A stretch of DNA of 64,000 nucleotides from Diadema setosum (lineage: Eukaryota; Echinodermata; Echinoidea; Diadematoida; Diadematidae), in NCBI GenBank assembly GCA_033980235.1, contig CM067059.1:19850100-19914099 (forward strand), read 5' to 3'. The position numbers and the translations under genes were made by a program. Shown here piece after piece: positions 36,905-48,977 of the stretch (within the stretch, counting starts at the first letter, position 1; each line of letters begins with the position of its first letter). Below the pieces are notes generated by a model. It had not been told where the DNA came from. It was given only the letters and a program-made list of their open reading frames with translations, and made no database searches.

Positions 36905-36945
36905 TAAACTATGTGCTTCCTTTAACTTAATCATGGTTAGAGATT

Positions 36946-37697
36946 CCCTTAACCCTATGTCCACTGGGGGGGGGGGGGGGGTCAAATTGACCCCCCCCCC
37001 CCCCGTACAAAATTTTCTGCTGCCGCGCGACCGCCGCTGATCGCGTGATAATTTTTGGTGACTTTTTTTTTCTTTTGAAATAAATTTTGCGAAAATCCGA
37101 CCACCGGTCGCGAGGTCACGTGACATTTCGTAAGTGCATGTCTGCCCAAAATTTGGCAAAAACCTGCTTTTCCCATGCGTTTGTGTGCAAAGCAGCATAT
37201 TTCATAAATTGCTCTAAAACACAGCTTTTTCAATCTTCTAGGCCATTTAAAGATGTTATGTGACTTCACATCAACTAATTTTAGATTAGAAAACAAAAAA
37301 AAATCTTAAAAACAAAGAAATACATAAGAAATAAAAACAATAGAATACATAAGAAATTCGGAAAACAATACAATACAAAGAAAATGTTTTGAAATTTGAA
37401 AATATTACCATATAATCTTGTTCTGGGATACTTTCTGCAAAGAATTAGAATCCAATTATAATTTTTGAAGGAAATATTGATATATTTGTGAATTTTATGA
37501 AATTTGATGCACCTCATTTGCATAAATTATAATAATTAAAAAAATTAAGAACTTTTGCGAAAAAAAAATAATGCAGCGACGTTCTTTACACGTGTCTTCA
37601 CGTGCGTGCAAATTTTCGCGCCGATCGGACCTTCCCCCCCCCCCCCCCCCCAGTAAAAATCTGCTCTGAAATAGCCCAATGGAAATAGGGTTAAGGG
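36946..37697. mobile_element. Element with CCCTTAACCCTAT terminal inverted repeats and G/C homopolymers
   Basis: The left end CCCTTAACCCTATGTCCACTG is mirrored at the right end by CCAATGGAAATAGGGTTAAGG. Long G and C runs near both ends (36966-37014 and about 37632-37651) include an inverted G-run/C-run pair around TCAAATTGA. No transposase ORF. Confidence 0.65.
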
Positions 37698-39064
37698 TAC
37701 AGGATGGTTTCTTGGTAGCGCAGCTACAAAAAGACAATTTTCATGGTTTAGAATAGGAGATTAATGACAAATAAACCCTGAATGCTTTTCTTGGTCATGG
37801 AATACAAGTCGTACATTTTGTACACTTTAAATAATTTCTTAATGTATTGTGGTTTTTCAGTTATGTGTCATTTTATGAAGATGGTCCATTTCAACTCTTT
37901 TTACATCAAAATTGAAGAACCACAAGACCCACAAAATTGTAACTGGATATTTGGATTCAGCATCACACCTGATTTAAAATCTTTACAAATTTCACTATAG
38001 CCGATTAGGACTCGCAAGTTACGACGAACGACCAAATCTCCTATGTCAAAAGGTCCTGTAGCCTTAAGTTTACCTCAAATTTAATTTTTTTCCATTGTCT
38101 TAACTTATAATAAGCATATTTGGAGCTGGATTTTGCTGTAAACCCAACTAAAATTATTTGAGTTACTGTTGTAATGGTATGGCCAATTTAGTGCAGCTGA
38201 AAATAACAAAATACAAAGGGATTTGAACACTGTAACTGGCTATATCTCAAAACCAACACATCTGACAAATTACTGAATTCATTTGATCACATCACCTATT
38301 AATGCCTTTATAACCTGAATAAATAGTACAAATGAGTTATTACTGTAAACAGGTACAGGCATGTGACAAATATTGAAACACTTTTGCATTATATCCTAAA
38401 TTTTCCAGTAGGGATTAACGCACAAAATCTAGTTTAGATCATTAAATCCCCACTCATGTACTTCAGGGTAGGGAAAACAAAACAAAACAAACAAAAAAAC
38501 ATTCCAAAGCTTGTATGTCCCACAGAATTCAAAACTGGCATTGAACTAGTTGTGAATGACCCTAAAGGTCGAATATTGATTCATATGTAGAGTACAAATG
38601 CCACTTTTAGGTGCTTTTGGACATTATGAAGGAGTCAAAATTAATGATGGAATAAATCAGCAAACAGAGTCGAAAATAAACCAAGAGTTAAAAAAAAACA
38701 ATCAATATTATACAAAAATGTAATATTTTACTGTTTTGTTTTCATATCATTGATTTTTGCCTGTACTTCAATTTATTTTTGTCTTTGTTGGCCGATTGAT
38801 TCCATCATTAATTTTGACTTATCATGGCGTTCCATAACCAGGTGCAAAATGAATAGTGAATTCCTGTGCAGGGTAATTTTTGTGTCCTATACAAAAGTGG
38901 GCATTACTCACTGAAGCATGCGTTATTTTTGGAATTTTTTGTATCATATTGATAGTTGAGGATATGAGCTTTATATACATGTATTTATAAATTTTTTCCC
39001 CAATAATCATATATATTCCTATTTGATAGCTATTTAAAAAGTGTATAGTTCTTTTTGGGACGCA

Positions 39065-39110
<46 letters not shown>

Positions 39111-40655
39111 AATACATAAGATTATTGTTCACTGGTCATATTTACTATCAATCTCACAAACTTGTCACAGGGAAAAAGTTACTAAGCTGAAATGATAGTG
39201 CCCTTTTTCTCTGCCCTAAGTCAAATGATAGAACAGTTTTTCCCTGTGCATGTTACCATGGCACACGACACTTATGCTTGAAGGGACAGTTGACACTAGA
39301 GATGAGTTCATGACACATCAGTCTATCATCACCAACTTTGCATTGACACGTTGAATGGCGGACTAGAAATTCCATACAGCGAAAGATTTATAAACATTTA
39401 ACAATTAAATTTGAAGTGGGTATGTGCAGGAATACATTTCAGTAAGTTAAGTTTCATTTACTCATTCCAGAAAAATACAGTGCTCAATAAATTTCCTACA
39501 CAAAATATATACTAAATCGTTGTGCGATGAAACACCTGTATATTGCAATCCTTTAATTAGCACTATAATCTGTCGCAACAAGGCTTGGCAGTGATGTCAG
39601 TGTGTGCTTTATTGCACACAGCTACAAATCACAAGCGTTCACACAATGCACTTGTGCATAATTATATGCGTGTGTTTAAGGATATCGCCTAGATTCACGC
39701 AAATATAACTGTCTTTTATTCCAGATTGGGTGGTTTGCTTCCGTTTGTACGTGATCAAATCCTTAGCAGGTTCAATCAATGTATTCAAATTGAGCACCCA
39801 AAGCACATAAGGTGACACTTGTATGTATTGAGGTTAAAGATTGTTTTGCTTGCCTGTGTGCTTAGAAAGAAACATTGGGTGCTTCTCCAAACAATGGTCC
39901 CACAAACTCTTAAGCAAGTTTGCTTCATCACGTGCATGTTAGCATTTGTAAACTATTCATGGAAGTTGTAGATAAAATGGCAAGACCCGTTCCTCTGTAA
40001 CAGTTGTCCCACTTTTATGAATAGCCTGTTGGCAAATCTAAGATCCTTGGTCATACTCATCCACATTGTGAGTCACTTCATTGTGCTGCCACTCAATCAT
40101 TAAATCTGATAAGTTATAAATGGAGTTTTTAAAGACCCATCTCTTGGCTTTCTTGCTAATTAACAGAATGATGTTTACTGTGAAATACACTAAATGTGTC
40201 CATTCTCAACATCATCAAAATTCACACTGATGTTGAATATGCTGATGCCAATTCTTCTTTCCTGAAATCAGTAAGAGTAGCACTTCAAGTTCAAAGGAAG
40301 GAAGGGAGGGATAGATTTCATGCTCTAATGCTTGCACAGTGACGTCAGTCCATTCAAATTATGTGAACATGACATCACTATGCTTGCTGCACTAAAGCAT
40401 GAATAATGATAACATGGTGAGGGTACACACTTTTTGTGTCTGAGTAGATCACATGGTGAGGGTAGACACTGATTTTGGGTGTTTAATAACTACATTTGTT
40501 TGATTTTATGTCTATGATTAATACCATTCTCTTGTTTGCTGTTTTCTTTTCAATGATCGAGGGATGAGTGTTTAATAGTTACATTTATAACATATAAAGT
40601 TCAATTTTATGAGTTACACAGCTCTCTGTTAAATGTCCAATTTCAATTGTGACTT
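37698..40655. other. No gene seen; small palindrome and TA tract
   Basis: AT-rich. An inverted repeat spans 38632-38822 (GTCAAAATTAATGATGGAAT and its complement ATTCCATCATTAATTTTGAC). A (TA)n tract lies at 39067-39107. Next to it, TTTTTGGGACGCACTGTA resembles the end of a mobile element whose other end I did not find. Confidence 0.45.
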
Positions 40656-41003
40656 TCATTCATTATCTTCTGCTTCACCTTCATTATGTTCTTCACTTGC
40701 TTCGCCTTCATTATGTTCTTCACTTGCTTCGCCTTTATTATGTTCTTCACTTGCTTCACCTTCATTATGTTCTTCACTTGGTTCGCCTTCATTATGTTCT
40801 TCACTTGGTCCGCTTTCATTATGTTCTCCTGGCGTGCCTTTTTCATTCTGCCCTGTTTGTACCTCTCTCTCTCCACCTTCCATATCTTCCACTCCGTCTT
40901 CATCAGTAAAATTGTAAATGTCATTCTGATCCTGCAGGTTGCCAGTTACTACTGCAGGCAACTCTGTATATACTGACCTGCATGCTGTATCTGGGCTGCG
41001 TAT
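40656..41003 (-). CDS. RS-repeat gene, terminal exon with acidic repeats
   Basis: Acceptor 'ttttctaccacattgcag', phase 0, stop TGA at 40658-40656. 115 residues: a Tyr/Asp-rich stretch (DIYNFTDEDGVEDMEGGE), then six copies of a 9-residue EEHNEGEAS-type repeat from a 27-bp tandem DNA repeat, ending EAEDNE. The charge bias on this strand and the clean acceptor favour this strand over the Leu/Ser-rich reading of the other. An ATTAAA variant signal lies about 80 nt downstream. Confidence 0.6.
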   Translation of the reverse strand: MRSPDTACRSVYTELPAVVTGNLQDQNDIYNFTDEDGVEDMEGGEREVQTGQNEKGTPGEHNESGPSEEHNEGEPSEEHNEGEASEEHNKGEASEEHNEGEASEEHNEGEAEDNE

Positions 41004-44000
41004 CTGCAATGTGGTAGAAAAATAGATGCGATATTAAAACAGAGTACATTAAAATAAAAGTTTGCCATTGTGACATTTACCTAGCTTCTCCCCATTCCAG
41101 AAAAATAACAACAAAAACATTTATACCATAAATAGGCCTACATGACACATGTCTCTCCCCCAATAATTCAATTAGCAGTTATTGGGAATAAAACTTGACA
41201 TTTCAAATGTCATCAATTTCTAGGTGTTTTTGCACACTGGAACCAGCTGCAAGACTTGGAGCGAGACATAATTTCAATTATGTTTGTTGTTGTTGTTGGT
41301 TTTATTTTCCAATGTTATAAAAATGATGATAAAAATATGCACAGTTTACAATGCAATCAACAAGTTTTCAAATGCCAAGGCTTGTGCCAAGTCTTTGAAT
41401 TCTGTGACAAGAATGTGAAAAATATGTGTTTGGGGTGCTTTTTTCGCCCACAATTTGAGCAAATTAAAAAAAAAAATGTTTTATTCCTACTTTGTGCTAA
41501 TTAAATTATGATGATATGGAAGTTGTTTGTCAACCACATTGATTAGTGTTTTATTTTTTATGGAGTGGGGGGTAGTGTTTTTTTTTTTTTTATAGTTATA
41601 CTCTGTATGGAAATAAGATTGTTTCAGTTGTGCTGGGGAGTGTTCACGCACTAAACATTATGTCAGTTCAGTCATATCAACAATTATTATAGGGAATAAA
41701 GGTATTGCTTTTAACAGCTGCCTTCAATCTACCATTATTCTTTAACACTGAACAACTCAGCTTCACCTGTTTGTTCTACTTAAAATATTTTACTCTCACA
41801 ACACTGGTACATGATTAATTACATTCTTAATTTTGAAATGACCATCCCAACCAAAGGCAGATGTTAGTATTGCTCCCCCCCCCCCATGATGATGTTCCGT
41901 AGTGTTCTTGATATCGCCTGTGTTATATGAGACGACAGATGCACGTCAGCAACTAAAAACAATACCTTCATTCTCTAATTGACAATAAGCAGCAACAGTT
42001 TTTCAGAAGTAACATTATTAGGCCTACTATTTGGATGTCATTACTCATTAGCAACACCTCTTTTGGCACCTACTATTTAGAGCAAACATGATGCAAACTT
42101 AACCCGTTTGAAATCTTAACTAATAAAATCAGAGACTCTCTCTTTGTCTGTTCACGAATAGGCTCCTAAACGATGTACTTTCATACTGAACTGACCCCGT
42201 ACAATGATAGAACAGGTATCTAAGATGTGGGTCAATCGTTTACTATGCAAATAACAAAAAAAAGAAAGAATAATAAACAGCTTGGTTGCTATGCGGTCCT
42301 ATACTGTACACATGGATTACGCGTGCAACATCAGGGTCATGATACGCGCGATGACGGTGATGCTCGCGTCAGACGCGAATGCACGGTAACTGCGGCGACG
42401 CGTTCACTGTGCACAGTGGCCATGGCCACGGCGAAGCACGGGTACCCGCTAGTTATAATAAAATTGTACATCATGACTTGTTATGTGGAGCAACACTACG
42501 GATAATATTTCTTGTTAGGAACGCAAACTAGAGCAACTGTTCTCCAAGCAGAAGTGTCTGAGCATTGAACCAAATAGCCACGAGTGTATATGTTTACCCC
42601 ATTGCACACCCACACACACATAAACAAAAAGTGCATAGTGCATATGAACTACACTTGAACTTGAAATTTGGCCTTAGACTAGCACACACTAGCAAACTCC
42701 ATCACTGTGGAAAGTGCATAGCACACTACCAAACAGACATTTCAAAGTCTCAACAGCGAATGGGTTAATACTCAATATGCTTATTTGTTTGCCACATGAA
42801 CAAAAATTGTTTTTAGGTACAGTGCCTCTTAAAGATCAGTACTATGCCAGATACTGAAGAGGCTGACCTGGTTAAAGAGAGATTACATAACTAAATTAAA
42901 GTAAATAAATAGGTAAACAATATTGTACACTTATTGTACTTCAAATGCTCTTACCATACTTCTGGATACTGCCTGCTTTGGGAAATAATCTGCTTTCAAC
43001 CACATCAACTCACCTAACAAGTAGGAAAAAAAAGTAATTGAATTTGTTGGAACAATTGAGATTTCATTTTATTCCCATAATAATTACCACAGTAAAGTAA
43101 CCACCACAATTTCCACATTCCAACCGAAAACAGGGTTGGGGTCCACATAATTCCACACATTTACCAGCTTAATTGTTCCAGTTCAGGGAACATGTTTGGT
43201 TTGGATCAGATCTGGGCTTCTTTATACAATTTTGCTGGGGAAATAATTTTGACAGGAAATTTGTTTTTAGAAAATGCATGCCCAGAACATTGCATTTTTT
43301 CATTCATTTGTAATAATGATTGCCATGCAATTCCAAAATATCTCTGGAAAATTCAGTTGAAAGTACATTACTAGAGCAGGGTGATTAAGGGAGAAAGGGT
43401 AATAATATTGCAAATTTTGAAATCAATATGGCATAACAATGGGGATGAGGATTGGGTAAATCACACTGAAATCAAAGAAGAAAACAAGAAAATTGGAAAG
43501 GGGAAAGGAAAAGCATACAAAAGGTTTCAGTTCAAACAATATCACAATCTCAGGTCTTTTCTTTTTTTTTTCTTTTTTTTTAAAATAAATTCCAGGTCTC
43601 TTTTAATTTCTGAGGTGTACTACTTGTTGGAGTAAAGCAGATAAATCTCCCCAAAGAGATGGTCTTGTTGGTCTACAAACGTGAAATTTTCACAAATGAT
43701 TTGTTTTTAACAAATAGAATCACTTGATGACCATTTACTGCAAATTACAGTCCCCTTTGCATGCATTACATCCGATTTGCATGCATTACATCCAATTTAA
43801 TAATATATTAAGCAATTTGAGTTGTCAAGATGGCAATTTTAAGGATTCAGATTCAAGGTTTCATTATAAGGGATACCTAAAGTGTAAGTTCCAGAAAATG
43901 TCACTCCCCAAATGTAAATGACACACATACTTGCTAAAAGAGTGAGAATGACTCCAAGAAATATTGGAAACAACTGCAAAAAGAGTGCATTTTGAGGAAA

Positions 44001-44446
44001 AATTTTTCTTTAAAGGGATTTAGTAGCTTTCAAAAACAAGAGCAATTATATCAAGATTAATAATATTATATTGTTCCAACAGTAAAAACAAACTACTGAA
44101 AGTTTCAGATCAAATGAAAATCATTTACTACCTTAAAACAGTGTAACAAACGATGCCAAGCATATTAGTCGAATACCAGTACCCTCTGCTGATAGCCCAC
44201 CAGGCCGCTAGAGACGGGGGACTTTACAACAGGAAATGGGTGTGTGGAAAAGCACATGGTTTTATAAACCATCCGGTGTTGGTTAATAAATTTTGAGTGT
44301 GAAAATCATTGATATCTCGAAGGTATAAAAGCAAGCAATTAGCTTGCAATTTTGAAGAGATACCAGACCAGTGGCGGATCTACGGGGGGGGGGGGGGGGG
44401 GGGTTAGGGGGTTTAACCCCCCCCCCCCCCCCCCCTTGGGCTGGCC

Positions 44447-44477
<31 letters not shown>

Positions 44478-47400
44478 TGTTATGCTGATGGGCCCGGCAT
44501 ATGCATCATGCAACGGGGGGGGGGGGGGGGGGGAGGCAAACCCCCCCCCCCCCCCTTGCAAAAAAAGCTAGATCCGCCCCTGCAGACTGACCTAAGTGTT
44601 TATAATTATGTTGGCAAAATAAGCTAAATCGAATAAATGTGATTTGGATATCACTCAATGTTACTGCATCCCTTTAAGTTTAAGCGTTACCGGTATTCCT
44701 CATTAACCTCCTTCAGAATGTGAAATTTATTTACATTCTTCTGGAACAGTTTCACTCTTTTGGAGTAGTTTTCATGCTTGTTTTTCACTTTCACATTAAG
44801 AGAGTACTATGTACGGGAATGAAAGACAGCTTGAATCTCCAATATGTAGCTTCTGGATTTTGCACAGCTCCAACCCCTATCATGCCTACAGGTATGTTGA
44901 ATATCTACACTGCACTGTGCATTGACACCTTAAGTCATAAATCTTTCTATTTATGCTCTATGAGGTAGGCACAGTGAGTGGCACTGGCACAGGACACATA
45001 CATACCATCATGGACTGGACTGCTTCTATGGTGACTTCTATCCCTCCTTCTGGATCGACCTAGAAGTAGACCTTGGACTGCTTCTATTGTGACTTCTATC
45101 CCTCCTTCTGGACCTAGAAGTAGACCTTGGACTGCTTCTATGGTGACTTCTAGAAAGTCTATCCCTCCTTCTGGACCTAGAAGTAGACCTTGGACTGCTT
45201 CTATGGTGACTTCTATCCCTCCTTCTGGACCTCGAAGTAGACCTTGGACGGCTTCTATGGTGACTTCTATCCCTCCTTCTGGACCTAGATAGGCTACATG
45301 TAGACCTTGGACTGCTTCTATGGTGACTTGTATCCCTCCTTCTAGACCTAGATGTAGACCTTCGACTGCTTCTATGGCGACTTCTATCCCTACTTCTGGA
45401 CCTAGATGTAGACCTTTGACTGTTTCTCTGGTGACTTTTATCCCTACTGCCTACAGAATCATACCGGTGATAACTTCTGGAGCGATTGCTACACCTACTG
45501 CCTCCAGCGTCACCGGTGATGACTTCTAGAGGGACTTATGTTATCCATCTAAGTATATACACTAGACCTAGTCGATCTGAAAAGAAAAAAAAAATACAGA
45601 GAAAAGACAATCAATAACCAGATCATGAATATACCTCACTGTTCATTTTTTCTGGGTTACCCAAATTTGAAAAATTGGTAGATCTACTGCAGTCTGAATC
45701 ACAGTGCACCACACCCATTAATTTCAAAGGCTAACCCTAATGCCCATACGTTTCTGAAAAAAAGAGTGGTTCCCCCGGGATTTGAACCCGGGACCTCTCG
45801 CACACCAAGCCCTTGCTCACCCATACCACGCCATTGACGGCAGATGATGGAATGTTTCATTTGTTTAGAATATTAATTGAGCAGATCCTTACCACTACTA
45901 GACCTAGTCACTAGATCTAAGTAGCCAGGCCTAGCTAGTAATCTCGCTAGTAGAATATACGATTTCATGTAGTAGACTTGACGAAAAACTCTGTTTAGAA
46001 GAGGTACATGGTACAGCAGCACATTCAAAAAAATAATGTATTTCAAGACCGAATGGATGTCTTCGCCATGATAACTGTGCGTGCCGCGCCGGTGCCCTAG
46101 TGTTAAAAATACAGGGGTGGTATTCTGAGGTCGTAATTAAGTCTGTAATTAACTTCGTGATTAAGTCGTGAAGTTAATAGGCCCTTAATCATGGGCAAAA
46201 TCGGTATTCTGAGGACGTAATTAAGGTATGATTAAGTCCCCTGTAATTATCTTAGGTCCCTCCCATCTAATTGTTATTCCATCCAATCAGACGCGTTGTT
46301 AGAAGCCAAAATGATGATTACACGCGCAAATATGCCCTCAATGCGCGCTCCTGCACGCCCCCTGTAATTACAACCCAAGAGCTCCGTGCGCACACTCCGG
46401 TATTTGATTACAACCCCTCACCTACGCACGCGAAGATCTCAACCTCTTTGCTCACATAAAATGACAAAATTCCTCGAAGATCGGCTATATTTCTTTTTTT
46501 CTCTGAATTCTACGGATACCATGATAACAAGATTCAACCGCTCGTCGGTTACCGAAGACGGTAAGCATCGTTGTGGCAGAGAAAACACGATGTAATGCGT
46601 GATATCGGAGTAGTTAATGATACTCTTTGGTATCATTAAGTTTTCCATTAACTTTCATATTTAATTACACCCTCAGAATACCGATTCGTAATTAACTCTG
46701 TGATTAAGTCCTCTCAGAGGTGCACACATTGATACGCGCAAACGCGTAGGTCCTTCCCGCCAAAACGCTTGTTGCTATGGTAGTTAATATATCCCCTACT
46801 TAATCATGCTCTCAGAATACCAATTCGGTAATTTAGTGCTAATCAGACACTTAATTAGCTCTCAGAATACGGCCCCTGGTTTTATTTACGGCTCGTACGT
46901 AGCTACCATAGAATAAGTAATCCAAGAAGGCTAAGCGCGCATTCACTCATGTGTTTAACGAGTGTCGTCTTTTTTCCCCATAGGCTTGCGTGTTAGAGAG
47001 GTGAAGCGACCACATTTTACATGCACCCAGGGGAACACAAAACGTTATTTACAGTCTGAGTAGCATTTAATTCAAAATACCATTAGTCTTACAATAAATA
47101 TATATTTTTAAAAATATATATATGTTACTATTATTTAATTGTTTAAACTTTAAGAAATGAAATAAATTAATCTTAATGAATATATTCGATTGTTCATATC
47201 GCGTGAGCTCAGCGCAGCTCAGCTCAGCTCAACCGGGGCGCCGGTGTGACAGCGGAGAGCGTCCCCGATAGATTTTTAGTTTCCCCAATCTGTGCCGTCT
47301 AAAAAAAACACGCGTCCCGGGCCCCCTGTCCCCCCTGCGCAGATAACAGTATTACTTGGATCTGAGTCAAGATGGCGGCCGTAATATGCGCATGAGATTC

Positions 47401-48942
47401 ATTATGCTAGTGCTGAGTGTTTTCCCCCGGAGCAGAGCGTCCCCCGTAGCTTTATAACAGGCACGCACGCGCGGAATCGATCGCGCACGTGCTGAATCGA
47501 TCTCACACGAGGAAACGCAATCGATATACCTTTACGCTCAGCCCATTGAATTTAAAATCAGTAATTCACTCGCCACTGTACACACTGCTCGTGCCACGGC
47601 GCAGCGAACAGTCCCGGACACGCTCCTCTAGCAAAGAGCCACGAGGGGGGACGCGCTGCTCTAAGGGGGGACGCGCTGCTCTGGGGGGACCCGCTCCGCT
47701 GTTACACCGGCCTACTAGAGTACTGTTACATACAGTAATAATGCAGCGGCTATGACGCGTGAAATGCCCTTAGCAAGATAAGCTAGCAGCGAGCTAGCTC
47801 AGCTGAGCCGACCGACTCGGCGCCCAGTAGCTTGAAATACGTGTGCGTTCGTGCGTGCCTCAGAGCAAATCCAATAAACACCATCTACGTCTACGTCGCT
47901 TAATAGGCGTTTCTCATCACGTTTACGCGCACATTAGCTGTCTATTATCTAGTTAGTCTATGGTAGCTACATGTAGCCATGAAACTGCTATGCACGCGCC
48001 GTTAGTTGTGGATTTTGCTTGTAGTATATTGACTCCGTAACAATCATTTGATCTAGGTCTAGACAAACTCGCCCTGCCCTTAATAGTAAAGTAGACGTGC
48101 ATTGAACTATTTAATAGCCATGTAGATCTACTCATTGTGAATCTCTGTCACTGGCACAAAAACACAAGGTAGGCCTATATTCATTATTGAAAAAGATAAC
48201 ATTTAAAAATCAAGGGGAATAAATGAAAACGTGAAGCTGCCCACCTACAGGGACCATCAATGATCCCATAAGAGTTTTATTAAGGCATTATTTGTCGTAT
48301 CTGCTGGGGGTCAAAGGGGGGGGGGGGCACTTTGACCCATGGCTCTGACCGGGAAGGAAAAAATGGGAAATTCTGCTAAATCAGCCCTTTTCCCTTAACC
48401 CTCTGGCCGGGAAAATCTACCCGTTGACCGGGATTTGCCCCCTCATGACAAGTGACCCCAGATACGCCACTGTTATTTGACATTATAGGATATGCTCATT
48501 TAGCGTGGCAGCCGCCTATTATGAGAGCTCATGAGATCCTATGGATTCACCAATAGATGTTGCTTTCAAAAGAAAGGGTAATATAAAAATGAAAGAAAAA
48601 CTTTGAAATATAACAAAATATAAGGCAACTTACCAGTGTGTGGTAAAATCAGACAACTTGTCTAAAATTTGTCACAAATTTTCTTTAGGTATGGAAGAAG
48701 AGAAAGGGGAAAGGAAAAGAGAAAAAAAAAAGAGGAAAGAAGAAGAAGGCCAATGGGAAGGAAGAACCTGGGGTGTTAAGTTGGATTGACATTTTCGGGG
48801 GAATTGGCGACTGCCAATGTTAGACAGTCATTGACCTCTAAAGTCTCTAACAACATGTTAGAGGTCATTTTTATTGTTTGGGTTAACTGGGGGGGGGGGA
48901 ACATTTCTGATGGGGGAAATGCCTCATAACCCCCCCCCCACC

Positions 48943-48977
<35 letters not shown>

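Noticed and set aside
40633..40917. Plus-strand Ser/Leu-rich repeat ORF
   Set aside because: Opposite-strand shadow of the acidic EEHNEGEAS tail, which has an acceptor, phase match and stop.
45089..45529. Plus-strand Ser/Pro-rich ORFs (SIPPSGPRSRPWTASM repeats)
   Set aside because: The minus strand of the same repeat gives a coherent RS domain with matching splice sites; the plus reading is its shadow.
45767..45838. Functional tRNA-Pro gene
   Set aside because: Good T arm and B box, but no acceptor-stem pairing and a poor D arm; kept only as tRNA-like.
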